64,000 bases of DNA. It comes from Heliocidaris erythrogramma (Eukaryota > Echinodermata > Echinoidea > Camarodonta > Echinometridae). The position numbers and the translations under genes were made by a program. Position 1 is the first letter of the stretch; the number at the start of each line of letters is the position of its first letter. Shown in pieces: positions 12,901-23,185 of the stretch. Under the pieces are notes generated by a model that was not told the origin of the DNA, ran no database searches, and worked only from the letters and a program-made list of their open reading frames with translations. The stretch covers positions 26,528,705 through 26,592,704 of the forward strand of contig CM046867.1 in the NCBI GenBank assembly GCA_025617745.1. The letters run 5' to 3'.

Positions 12901-14425
12901 ACTTGCTAAGCATAGTGACCTATACCATGATAAAGCTGAATATCCCCTCTTTTTCATGGTGTAAAGACCTAAGAATATAAAGTGTCTTGCGAATATTTAT
13001 AACACCTTTTCTGCAGAACTTCATTATTGAGTTACGTGAACCTGCATAGAATATTGCACTGGCGCTATATTATTCATGCGAAGCGTAATAATATCGAGAA
13101 TATATGCCGTGTTGAAGTTTAAACAGTAAGATCCAGACAACTTGCTAAGCATAGTGACCTATACCATGATAAAGCTGAATATCCCCTCTTTTTCATGGTA
13201 TAAACAGCTAAGAATATGAAATGTCTTGCGAACATTTATAACACCTTTTCTGCAGAACTCCATTCTTGAGTTACGTGAAGCTGCATAGAATATTGCGCTG
13301 GCGCTATATTGTTCATGCGAAACGTAATAATATCGAGAATATATGCCGTGTTGAAGTTTAAACAGTAAGATACAGACAACTTGCTAAGCATAGTGACCTA
13401 TACCATGAGAAAGCTGAATATCTCCTCTTTTTCATGGTGTAAAGACCTAAGAATATAAAGTGTCTTGCGAATATTTATAACACCTTTTCTGCAGAACTTC
13501 ATTATTGAGTTACGTGAACCTGCATAGAATATTGCACTGGCGCTATATTATTCATGCGAAGCGTAATAATATCGAGAATATATGCCGTGTTGAAGTTTAA
13601 ACAGTAAGATCCAGACAACTTGCTAAGCATAGTGACCTATACCATGATAAAGCTGAATATCCCCTCTTTTTCATGGTATAAACAGCTAAGAATATGAAAT
13701 GTCTTGCGAACATTTATAACACCTTTTCTGCAGAACTCCATTCTTGAGTTACGTGAAGCTGCATAGAATATTGCACTGGAGCTATATTGTTCATGCGAAG
13801 CGTAATAATATCGAGAATATATGCCGTGTTGAAGTTTAAACAGTAAGATCCAGACAACTTGCTAAGCATAGTGACCTATACCATGAGAAAGCTGAATATC
13901 TCCTCTTTTTCATGGTATAAACAGCTAAGAATATGAAATGTCTTGCGAACATTTATAATACTTTTTCTCCAGAACTCCATTATTGAGTTACGTGAAGCTG
14001 CATAGAATATCGCACCGGCGCTATATTGTTCATGCGAAGTGTAATAATGTCGAGAATATATGCCGTGTTGAAGTTTAAACAGTAAGATCCAGACAATTTG
14101 CTAAGCATAGTGACCTATACCATGAGAAAGCTGAATATCTCCTCTTTTTCTTGGTGTAAAGAGCTAAGAATATGAAATGTCTTGCGAATATTTATAACAC
14201 TTTTTCTGCAGTACTTCATTATCGAGTTACGTGAATTCCTCACTGGCGCTAATGTTCATACGAAGTGTAATATGTCGAGAATATATGCCGTGTTGAGGTT
14301 TAAACAGTAAGATCCAGACAACTTGCTAAGCATAGCGACCTATACCATAATAAAGCTAAATATCTCTTCTATTTCATGGTATAAACAGCTAAGAATATGA
14401 AATGTCTTGCGAACATCTGTAACAC
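9918..14425 (+). repeat. Tandem array 3: about 19 units of roughly 233 bp
   Basis: CAGTAAGATCCAGACAACTT recurs about 19 times, from near 10100 to 14305, at 226-240 bp. The unit is the reverse complement of array 2 and holds the same two subtypes. A longer-range pattern is visible: the units near 12960-13400 and 13430-13870 repeat as a block of about 470 bp, which points to recent two-unit homogenisation. Open frames of 73-76 codons on the minus strand start at the same place in many units, for example 11299-11520, 11990-12211, 12218-12448, 12455-12676 and 12683-12913. The array decays into unique DNA at about 14425. Confidence 0.95.
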
Positions 14426-14689
14426 TTGTAATACTAGCTTGATTCATTTTGAATTGAGCGATGTTCTTCGCCTGAAGAACGGTATTCGAATTCTCTCATG
14501 AAAGCAATAAATTCCGAATTATTGGTCTGAAATTTTAATAGTTTGGCCCATGCTATTTAAGATGCAACGAAGACTATTTTTAGACCAATTTTCACCCTCT
14601 ACAGATTCCAAATTTAGTAAATGAATGGTATTACATGATCTTTTTAATTTAGAAATATTTTTCTGTTTTCTGTTGGACGTTTCGGCGAC

Positions 14690-14832
14690 ACCCTAATTGG
14701 TCGCTGAACTTGTGGTCGCCAGATTCAAGGAGCGGCTGGCTTATTGGTCGCCAGTTTCAAGGAGCGATGCTGTTTGCCTTTTCGACCGACGGTCTCTTCT
14801 AAGTGATTGCTTTATTACCTGGAAGTGCTCAG
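14690..14832 (+). promoter_or_regulatory. CCAAT-box-bearing promoter-like segment right of array 3
   Basis: Two inverted CCAAT boxes (ATTGG near 14696 and 14742) sit in GGTCGC-rich words resembling those at 3716-3760. They are followed by a donor-like GCTCAG/GTATGT at about 14832. It could be a promoter and untranslated first exon, or one of a pair of sequences marking the outer edges of the inverted satellite. No downstream coding exon could be linked. Confidence 0.25.
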
Positions 14833-15230
14833 GTATGTGCTTTGAGTAATACTGAATTCTGATTTTTTTATATTAAATTTTGAAGTTGTCGGTACAATAT
14901 AAAAAAATGCTGGTAGACTAACACGGTACCGACAGGTATGCAAGTCTCTGAGATGGGAGCGAGTGTCGGATAGGTAGGCCTAATAAAGATAGACGGCTTC
15001 AGTCCCACATGCTTCAGTTTTTGTTGTAGGCTAATCGAAATTCATTCATAATGATTAATGTTACCTGTTAGTACATGTTTACAACTAAATACAACTAGTG
15101 ATTTCAGGTTTTCGGCCTTATCGCTGACGAAGTCGGAGGGGTATAGTAGACTAGTAGGCTGCTGTCTGTCCGTCTTTCTAAATTCTGGCCGTCCGTCCGT
15201 CCGGTCCGTAACAAATCTTATGTTATGAAC
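14833..15230. other. Unassigned AT-rich segment
   Basis: No gene or clear repeat is seen. A GTCCGTCCGTCCGG patch at about 15190-15205 leads into the next tandem repeat. Confidence 0.4.
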
Positions 15231-16290
15231 ACTGCCACTGCCTTTTCCTTTCGATAACTTTAGAGTTTAGTAATGTTTGACAGATTTTAATAAAATTTGA
15301 TATGAAGGTACATGGTATCAATATACAGCCGAAGTTTGATTTCAGAGTATGTAGGTCAAAGGTCAAAGCTCATAGGCATAGCTCATTAAATACGCGAAAA
15401 TGGCTAATGTCTAAACTCTAATGACAATATCCGAAAATGTGGTTTCTGTTCGATAACTACCACTACATCATACATGTATGATGGATTTTAATGAAATTTG
15501 ATATGAAGGTACGTGGTATAAAAATACAGCCTAAGTTCAATTTCGGAGTATGTAGGTCAAAGGTGATACTGATAGCTCATTAAATATGCAAAAATAGCTA
15601 ATTATTTATGCGAAAAATGTGGTTTCCCTTCAATAACTTTAGTAATGTTTGACAGATTTTAATGAATATTTGAAATTTGGTATGAAGGTAGACTACATGG
15701 TATCAAAATACAGTCTAATTGGGTGTTGCAAGAAAGTTGTGATTGATTGCAAGTTACAACTGATGGGTACTGACCAATCAAAATCATTGTTGCAAGCGCA
15801 TCTTCTTGAATGGGCAGACCCTGAACCATTCAGAATGGTTGTTCTAATTTGCTTTACAATTTGCAATTGATTGCAACTTTCTTGCAACACCTCATAAGTT
15901 TGATTTCTGAGTATGTAGGTCAAAGTTCAAAGCCATTAAATACATGTATGTGAAAATAGCTAGTTACAGTACGTGTATATACATGTATCTGAAAATGTGG
16001 TTTCCGTTCAGTAATTTTAGTAATGTTAGATGTTCAATGAAATTTGGTAAGAAGGTACATGGTATGAAGATATAGGCCTAGCCTAAGTTTGATCTTCGAG
16101 TATGTAGGTTAAAGGTCAAAGTTCACAGTTCATGAAATATGCAAAATAGCTATTATATGTGAAAATGTGGTTTCTGTTCGATAACCTCAGTAATGTTGAG
16201 TATTTAACTTGTAAGTCAAAGGTCACAGCTCATTAAATATGCAAAAATTGCTAATTATGTACATGAGAAAGTTATTTTCAGATATTCTCA
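15230..16290 (+). repeat. Tandem repeat, about 5 units of 180-200 bp with AGGTCA motifs
   Basis: The marker GAAGGTAC..GGTAT recurs at 15304, 15505, 15684 and 16051; the last interval is lengthened by the MITE at 15719-15894. Each unit carries a GTAGGTCAAAGGTCAAAG block. The copy at 15353-15365 is a perfect AGGTCA-A-AGGTCA direct repeat (DR1), while others are mutated. Units also share CATTAAATATGCAAAAATAG and GTGGTTTCCGTTCGATAAC. The head resembles the element at 20747-21483, which shares the AGGTCAAAGGTCA block. Confidence 0.85.
15719..15894. mobile_element. MITE with GGTGTTGCAAGAAAG ends
   Basis: Inverted ends GGTGTTGCAAGAAAGTTG and CAACTTTCTTGCAACACC enclose about 135 bp. The ends extend further inward (TGATTGATTGCAA against TTGCAATTGATTG), for about 30 bp in total. 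It interrupts a unit of the surrounding tandem repeat, so it is younger than that array. The flanks suggest a TAA duplication, which would fit the PIF/Harbinger superfamily, but the edge is ambiguous. Confidence 0.75.
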
Positions 16291-17139
16291 TGGGTCATTC
16301 AATAAAGTAGTAAAATTTCTGTACATCCAATCCCCAGGTATTAATAACTTCCTTGCCTGGTAATATAATTGTATAGTTTAATGTACTGTAGGTAACTTGC
16401 TCTGCAGTATATCAGGCCATTTGTACCTGGCGAGGGGATGCTACGCTTTGCGTTGCCCTTGTTAGCAGTAGTACAGCATTAGGGGGCAGCAGTTAAATGT
16501 TTTCACCGTGACCATAGTGGTTTGGGAGCACAAGGTTATATTATAGATTTGTAAATTGGATGAGTTATGCACCTCCAATGCACGCAGAAGGTAACAGACG
16601 AGTTTAAAGAGTTTAGGGTATTCTGAAAATTTTGGTAGCAGTTAGAAAGATAAAAGACCCAATAGGTATCTTAAGTCCTCCATTTTTTAATGACACAACA
16701 CTCTTTTGTTGCATTTTTCATGTAAAATGTTGCCTGTTCAATCGCAAGGATGATGTGTTTGATTAAATTAGAATTACCTTATCCATTTTGATACAAAGGA
16801 GCAGTCTTAGTGTTGGTTTTCTACATTTTGTGGATGTTTGAAAATGCAAGAAAGTCAAATTATCGCAAGGTTTTCTGATTTCATTTTATAGTGGCTCGCG
16901 CAGGTAGCGGTTCACTACACATTTTCCTCTGTTGAAGTTGAAGCAGGTATACACAATGTACACACAATGAGACTAAAAAGAGGAGGAGTATATTTTGACG
17001 ACGCTGGACTTATGCGCTAAGTGAGCTTTCAGAATACCGATTTGGAGGTCTATTAGCGGTCAAGTAAATACGGGACATTAGAGGAAAGTTAAAAGGAAAG
17101 TTAAGTGGGCTTTCAGAATAATGCCCCAGGTAATCAGGT
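16291..17139. other. Unassigned segment with a dispersed-repeat fragment
   Basis: About 16465-16580 (GTAGTACAGCA, ACCATAGTGG, TTGGATGAGT) matches parts of 17275-17360 and 23290-23360, so a degraded dispersed repeat is present. The rest shows no gene. GGTATTCTGAAA near 16618 and TTTCAGAATACC near 17030 form a short inverted pair that may mark another old element. Confidence 0.4.
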
Positions 17140-17310
17140 TAACCATATATTCAGGAAATTTGGAATTTAAGCATCAAATTTTTCCTTTATATTTTTGATA
17201 AGACCAATTGATCTCTGTGTGTGCCTCCCTCTTTGTGTGGAGAGAGGAAACATGCAGTCGTTTATTGTTGTATACAGTAGACTAGTGACAGTAGTACAGC
17301 AGTTCCCACC
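17140..17310 (+). repeat. Repeat copy 1 of a pair 690 bp apart
   Basis: Aligns with 17820-17975 through AAGCATCAAATTTT, GATAAGACCAA, TGATCTC, GTGTGGAGAGAGGA and GTTTATTGTTGTAT. It is a diverged direct duplication without coding potential. Confidence 0.7.
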
Positions 17311-17416
17311 GTTTAGGAGTAAAAGGTTATACTATAACCGCGTACATTGGATGAGTGTTCCCCCACTTTATACCAAGCATCTTGCATGCATGCGTGTATG
17401 TGCAAAGAAACAAGTA

Positions 17417-17592
17417 CAGTTAACCTTGCATAACTAGAAGTCGCATAAGTCGAACTTTCTCTAAGTCGAATCAATTTTTTTGACCAAACTATGCAAAATA
17501 TATTGTGTTATTTACATTTCCTGAGTCGAATTTTGTATAAGTCGAACTACTCTTTGTGGTCCCAACAGATTTGACTTATGCAAAGTTGACTG
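17417..17592. mobile_element. Tigger/pogo-like MITE with TA duplication
   Basis: The ends CAGTTAACCTTGCATAA and TTATGCAAAGTTGACTG are inverted repeats flanked on both sides by TA. Internal AAGTCGAA words are subterminal repeats in both orientations. CAGT...ACTG ends with a TA target site are typical of the pogo/Tigger branch of Tc1/mariner. The 176-bp element has no transposase. Confidence 0.7.
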
Positions 17593-17699
17593 TAGTTTCC
17601 TAAACCACGACATAGCCTATTATTGCCAGTCTATCATTGTAGGTCGGAAAGGACCAACAGTTAGTGATTACACTTATATTCTACACTGCTACACAAATA

Positions 17700-17830
17700 A
17701 TATGTGGCCATTGGACATCAAAAATATGACTCTCAAAAGGTGAAAGTTAGAATCTCCCTTACCTGCAAGTTGTCTGGGATGGGAAAATCCCTCTTCTTTG
17801 GTGACCAGCTAAACCATAAATTTAGCAAAT
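17700..17830 (+). repeat. Dispersed repeat shared with 44925-45045
   Basis: Shares ATTGGACATCAAAA, GTTAGAATCTC, CTGCAAGTTGTCTGGGA and GTGACCAGCT, in order, with 44925-45045. It has no coding potential and the family is unknown. Confidence 0.65.
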
Positions 17831-17975
17831 TTGTAATTTTAAGCATCAAATTTTGCCCCTGTGATATTTGCTTGATAAGACCAAGTGATCTCATTGTGTG
17901 CCGCCCTCTGTGTGTGGAGAGAGGATATCTGCATTTGTTTATTGTTGTATGCAGTAGTACAGCAGTAAGGGTCAA
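17820..17975 (+). repeat. Repeat copy 2 of a pair 690 bp apart
   Basis: Direct diverged copy of 17140-17310, as described there. It follows immediately on the dispersed repeat at 17700-17830. Confidence 0.7.
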
Positions 17976-18261
17976 CAGTTATAGTCCAGTCATTTTACGG
18001 AATTGACCTCCCAGTTATAGCATATATAGAAAGTTATAAGAAATCTGAGTGGTGGAAAGTGTTAAAAAATACCTCAAATCAATAATTATTTTTTCATTTT
18101 TCTATGAGCACCAACAGCCAACTATACACATACAGCCCTGGAAAAATTACTAGACCTACCTCTTTTAAAGATGTATGTGGGAAGTGTTGGTTACATCAGT
18201 AATTGAACTTTCAAATTGATTTCTACTAGCTAAATTATAATGATTTGATGACTACTCCGTA

Positions 18262-18800
18262 AAACAATTACCCCCTACAATAAATAACCCCTTAGACAAT
18301 TACCCCCAGGGTAATTACCTCTCGGGACAATAACCCCCGCCCCCAGATAATTATCCCCAAAGGACAATTAGATCTAAATGCATGCACCCCCAAATGGATG
18401 GATACTTCAGATTAACTATAACAGAAGGAAAATATCCTAGAGGATAATTGTCGTGGGGATATTCTCCATGGGCAGGAAGGTTTTGAAAGAAATGTTCCGA
18501 CAGTAATGGTCTCTGGGATAATCGTCCAGGAGGTATGACTGATTGTCTGGTTAAGCCATGTTCACTTCTCTAGAGGCAGTTCAATTTTCTATTGTCTTCA
18601 ATTTTTATGTCACCTCAAATTTTCTCAGTAGAATCATAATCAGGCCATAATGCTTACACCAAGACAAGTAACGCTTGAAATTCACCCTCTCAGACATTTA
18701 TTGTCTATTTTGTGTCAAAAACCCTTTCTCATAGGAAAATGGGGGGGGGGGGGTAATTTCTGGGGAAATTTGTCCGGGGGCAGTCCTAGGGATAATTGTC
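18262..18800. repeat. Second foldback array of about 15-20-bp GGACAATTACCCCC units
   Basis: The left part (18262-18370) holds ACAATTACCCCC and AATTATCCCC words in direct orientation. The right part (about 18440-18800) holds the complements (GGATAATTGTC, GGGATAATCGTCC, AATTTGTCCGGGGG), with unique DNA between. It is the same unit family as 7668-8850 but more decayed, and it includes a poly-G run near 18740. This is an independent foldback insertion of the same kind. Confidence 0.65.
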
Positions 18801-18957
18801 ACAAAGGGAATTGAATGTAAATGGGAGTACATGTAGTATTCAATTAATAATGAATGAGCTGTTAATAATCACTTTCCTAGTTCCATAGACAATGGACTGA
18901 ACACTACCCATATGCCTCCAAATGCAGCTGGGCTAATAATTTTTTCCAATGCTGTAG

Positions 18958-19075
18958 ATTGGCCAACCTGGTTTCAGCTGGACACTCTATGACGCACATT
19001 CTTTGTTGTGTGCTTGCCTAACAAAGCAACGCATGCCGTATTGTGTCCAATTTACACCAAGCTACATGTATGTTT
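18958..19075 (+). repeat. Dispersed repeat, inverted copy at 23090-23185
   Basis: GCTGGACACTCT, CGCAC, TTCTTTGTTG, GTGCTTGCC and AACAAAGCAACG occur here in the same order as in the reverse complement of 23090-23185. Confidence 0.65.
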
Positions 19076-19455
19076 ATACCAATGACTCTGGCTTGACAGG
19101 GTGCCCTCTGAATAAAACAAATAATTACATTTCAGAATACATGTATATATGTAAAATGAAAAAAAATAATTAGGATAAGAGCATAGAAGAGAGAGAGAGA
19201 GAGAAAGAGAAGAAAGAGTGGGGAAAGCACTAACATATTTGAAAGGGGCAAGGGTGTCAGTTTGCCCCCTGTAATTTTCCGGCCAATAGAAAAATGAAAG
19301 TGACTTTTCATGGAAGTGAAATTATTGCAAGTTAAATAATCATCATACATCAGTTTGAAGTATGAGGTGACCAATGAGGCTTTGGTGACCAATTGGAAAA
19401 TTGATTTATTTTCTTTGAATACTAAACGTGCTCTTTGATATGAGTCTAATATTGT
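19076..19455. other. Unassigned segment with (GA)n-rich patch
   Basis: A GAGAGA-rich simple-sequence patch lies at about 19186-19215. No gene is seen. Confidence 0.4.
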
Positions 19456-19555
19456 AATTGAATATGGCAGCTAATTACGTATCTTTAGTGTGGGCAAAGA
19501 TCCAAAAGGACGGGATCTTCCTTTTACATGTTTTAACCAGTGATTATGCATGTAC

Positions 19556-20440
19556 CTCGAGTCCAAAGAAGGTGGAAGTCTTCCACCAGCCTGCACCCCG
19601 GGAGGAGTACCGCCCCCCTCACATCACCATTGGCGAGACTGAGTTGAAAGCAGTTCACCAGTTTACCTACATGTACCTGGGGTGCACCATCACATCAGAT
19701 GCCAAGATCGACAGGGTAGTAGACAGCAGACTGGCCAAGGCAAACAGCGCTTTTGGCAGACTCTACAACAGAGTCTGAAACAATAGGCACCTGAAGAAGG
19801 GCACCAAGATCAGCGTCTACTCTATAGAGCCGTTGTACTCCCCACCCTGATGCACGGCTCTGAGTCATGGTAACATACCGTCACCACCAACGACTCCTTG
19901 AGCGTTTCCACCAGCGCTGTCTCCGCACCATCCTCAACATACTTTGGAGCGACTATGTCACAAACGTTGAGGTTCTCGGCCAGGCGGAGATCACCAGCAT
20001 TGAGGCCATGTTGCTGAAGTCACAGCTAAGATGGGCGGGGCACGTCTCCAGAATGGAGGACCACCGCCTGCCCAAGATAGCCCTGTACGGTGAACTCTCC
20101 ACTGGTCACCGTGACAGAGGGGCACCGAAGAAACGTTACAAAGACTCCCTCAAAATGTCACTCGATGCCTGCCACATTGACCACCGCCAGTGGTCAACAC
20201 TTGCAAATGACCGGCAGGCCTGGCACCACACCGTTCACCAGGCAGTCTCTTCCTTTGAGGACTCCCGCAGGGCCAACCTGAGGGAGAAACGCTGCAGGAG
20301 GAAGGACCGGGTAGCCTCGGCAGCAGTACCAGACCAGACCTTTGATTGCAGTCGCTGTGGCCGGACTTGCCTGTCGTGCATCGGCCTTGTCAGCCACCAG
20401 CGTGCCTGCAATCGACGTGGACAGCCCCCTTCATAGATCT
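19556..20440 (+). mobile_element. 5'-truncated LINE, C-terminal end of ORF2 (broken)
   Basis: Only the region after the reverse transcriptase active site of a non-LTR retrotransposon remains. The first piece (to about 19778) reads FTYMYLGCTITSDAKID and SRLAKANSAFGRLYNRV, the thumb region. The second (19867-20436) holds FHQRCLRTILNILW, LRWAGHVSRMEDHRLPK and a terminal zinc finger, CSRCGRTCLSCIGLVSH. A frame change and stop codons near 19778-19867 separate the two pieces. No YxDD motif or endonuclease is present. The GC-rich codon use contrasts with the AT-rich surroundings. I cannot place the clade with confidence. Confidence 0.85.
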
Positions 20441-20745
20441 TCGTTCGCGAAGCTAAGCCAAGAGAGAGATGCATGTACATGTATATTAGCTGAAGGGGGT
20501 AAATTGCTTCTTGTATAATAAGCAAATGGCTTTTAATAATGAAAATGAGCAAGCAGTGTTTTCCTGTGAAAGAAACCATGTTGATTCGCCATTGGAAAAT
20601 AAAAAGGAAAATAATTTGTTTGTAATTATATGTGAGTAAGAATCTAGCACCTGCCATTGTACAGTGTATTTCCATTAAGAAATCTTATAGTAGGCCTACC
20701 ATAATGATTCGTTTTAATAGTGTATTTGCAATCGTGCTTTCACCT
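20441..20745. other. Unassigned AT-rich segment
   Basis: No gene or clear repeat is seen. Confidence 0.4.
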
Positions 20746-20746
20746 T

Positions 20747-21483
20747 TTTATGCCTCCGCCCACCGAAAGTGGTGCCAGAGGCAGCATGTTTTCGGGTTGT
20801 CCGTCCGTCCCGCTTTCTCGTTCTAGCGATAACTCAAGAATCACATGAGGTATGAACTTCAAATTTGATGCTAGTATGTATCACCATGGGAAGACGATCT
20901 GATTAGATTTTGGGGTACGTAGGTCAAAGGTCAAGGTCACAGGCCAATTTCTGAAATTTCAAGTGTTAGCCTTGTTCTAGCGATAACTCAAGAACCATTT
21001 GAGTTATGAACTTCAAACTTGGTGCTAGTTTGTATCACCATAGGAAGACGATCTGATTACCGGTAGATTTTGGGGTACGTATGTCAAAGGTCAAGGTCAC
21101 AGGCCAAGGTCACAGGCCAATTTCTGAAATTTCAGGTGTTAGCCTCGTTCTAGCAATAACTCAAGAACCATTTGAGGTATGAACTTCAAACTTGGTGCTA
21201 GTATGTATCACCATAGGAAGACGTTCTGATTAGATTTTGGGATATGTAGGTCAAAGGTCAAAGTTCATAGAGGTCATTATACAGGTGTATGTGAAATTTA
21301 TGGGTTTTTTTAACCTTTGTTATCATATCTCAACTACATGTATTTGGTATTCATGACTAGGAGGAGATAAAGTAATCAGGTTTTGGGGTTATAAGCTTTT
21401 TATTCTGGTTCAATCAAAATTTAAAACAAATCAACATCAATATGCGATATATTTTTGATCTGGCAAGGGCGGAGGCATAAATT
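20747..21483. mobile_element. TIR element filled with AGGTCA-bearing tandem repeats
   Basis: The ends TTTTATGCCTCCGCCC and GGGCGGAGGCATAAA are inverted repeats. Inside are a GTCCGTCCGTCC tract and three units of about 155-170 bp starting TTCTAGCGATAACTCAAGAA, each ending in AGGTCAAAGGTCA. The first copy (20921-20939) carries three AGGTCA half-sites. The element has no coding capacity. The plan of short TIRs around an internal tandem repeat is shared with 60055-60527, though the sequences are unrelated. Confidence 0.8.
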
Positions 21484-22000
21484 TCGACTGCGCAGTCGAG
21501 AATTCATCTAGTTCATATTTCCTTCCGCCCCTACCCCATCTCTCTTTCTTTCTCCCAAAAAATACCAACCCTCTCTCTCCCTCTCCTATTTTTGCCGTGT
21601 TGGGGGGGGGGGATGCCATAAAGAGCTACTGTCTGAGAGAATCAGGCAGGGATGGGAAGATGTGGGTCAGCAAACTGGATTCATATTTTAAAGTTTGATC
21701 AGAAGCCTTGAAACCGCTCCATTCCCATCAGTAATTTTACCACCCCACCCCAAAACATGCCCTCTGTAGCCTATTTTTACACTCTTGATTACAAAAAACA
21801 CCCAAATTTACATAAATGTTTCACCTAGGAAAAATGGCCTGATCTCTTTGAAATTTTAGCCACAAACCATCTTTACCTTGCTTGTGCTTCTGATATAGAA
21901 TTAGATAATGAATTATTATAATACTAAATGGTGATATGGTGATATTTTTACTTGGAAAATTATCATTTCATAGATTTTGGAGAGATTTGAAAAAAAATAA
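21484..22000. other. Unassigned segment with pyrimidine-rich patch and poly-G run
   Basis: A CTCTCTCT/CCCC patch lies at about 21520-21590 and a poly-G run at about 21602. No gene is seen. Confidence 0.4.
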
Positions 22001-23090
22001 AAGAAATGGCCCAACTTTTTATGAGCTAATATTTGTTCAGGAAATGTCTTTACTTGTCCACTATTGATTTATGATTTCAAAAGTGTGGAGCATCTTACAC
22101 TTTTTATGCACATGTCTGTTAAAACTGACACTTTTTCAACTTCGGACTAATTTCTGAAAAAGGTTTTCAAAGCTAATTTTGACAAACAAAATATTAAGTG
22201 ACCCAATGAGTTTTCAAATAATACTTCGGCTTGTTGGGTCTTCAGAGAGCTACATGTATGTTCGATATCTGAATTTTAGAATTGATTGATACTTTTGGTA
22301 TTTACATGTATGTCAAAATGTCCTTACAGTATGCCAATTTTCTCATTTTTGAAATTTGCAAGAAAAAGACAATAACTTTAACATTAATTTGTTGTAAGCT
22401 AATATCAATGACCTAAGCTTTTTTTAATCAATACTTCATCGCAGAGGGCTTTCATAGTGATACTTCTGATAACTGATGTCAAAAGTGTCGAATAATGTGT
22501 ACTTATTATGCAAAAATATACTAGATATATGCCATTTTACACATTTTTAGAAAAATTGAAAGAAAAAACGTTACTTGATAGATAAATACATATTGGGCTG
22601 ATATTAATGACCTAAGTTATGTTTGAATAATATTTGGTCACAGAGTGCCTTCGTAGTGGTACTTTTGATAACAGATTTTAAAAGTGTGGGGTAATGTGTA
22701 ATTGTTATGTAAAAATACACCCAAGATATGCCGTTTTTCACATTTTTGTGAAATATCGAAACCTAACTTTATAATAGGCTAATGTCAATGACCTAACCTA
22801 TTTTTAATAAATATTTGGTCATATAGTGCCTTAATATTGCTAATTTCAATGTCCAATTTCTCGAGTATGTTGAGTAATATGTAATTAATATGTAAAATAA
22901 ACCTAAAAATATTAATTTTCCCCCATTTTTGAAAAATTGAAAGAAAGAAAATAATAGTGGGTTCTTGTATAGCGCACATTCTGTCAGACTTGACACTCCT
23001 GGTGCTCCACAAAACACGTTAATCTAATAATCTTAAATTCATCTCACGCTAAAATCAATGACCTGGAATATATTTTGACTTAATACTTTG
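22000..23090 (+). repeat. Degenerate tandem repeat, about 5 units of 180-190 bp
   Basis: ATGACCTAA or a variant recurs near 22410, 22606, 22787 and 23057, and more diverged near 22200. It is followed each time by an AATAATACTTNG block and, in most units, AAAAGTGT, ATATGCCATTTT and CACATTTTT. Units are strongly diverged, so the array is old. Confidence 0.7.
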
Positions 23091-23185
23091 TAGCTTACGT
23101 TGCTTTGTTCGGCAAGCACGCAACAAAGAAAGTGCGCCAGAGTGTGTCCAGCTTCCCAATCCATGTGTATTGTTGGCTCTGTTGG
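23090..23185 (-). repeat. Inverted copy of the dispersed repeat at 18958-19075
   Basis: The reverse complement shares the GCTGGACACACTCTGG, TTCTTTGTTGCGTGCTTGCC and AACAAAGCAACG blocks with 18958-19075. Confidence 0.65.

Noticed and set aside
590-14425. CRISPR array
   Set aside because: Whole units of 214-235 bp repeat without unique spacers in eukaryotic DNA; this is satellite DNA.
15649-15870. Short plus-strand open frame
   Set aside because: It spans the inverted ends of a MITE; the frame is a by-product of the repeat.
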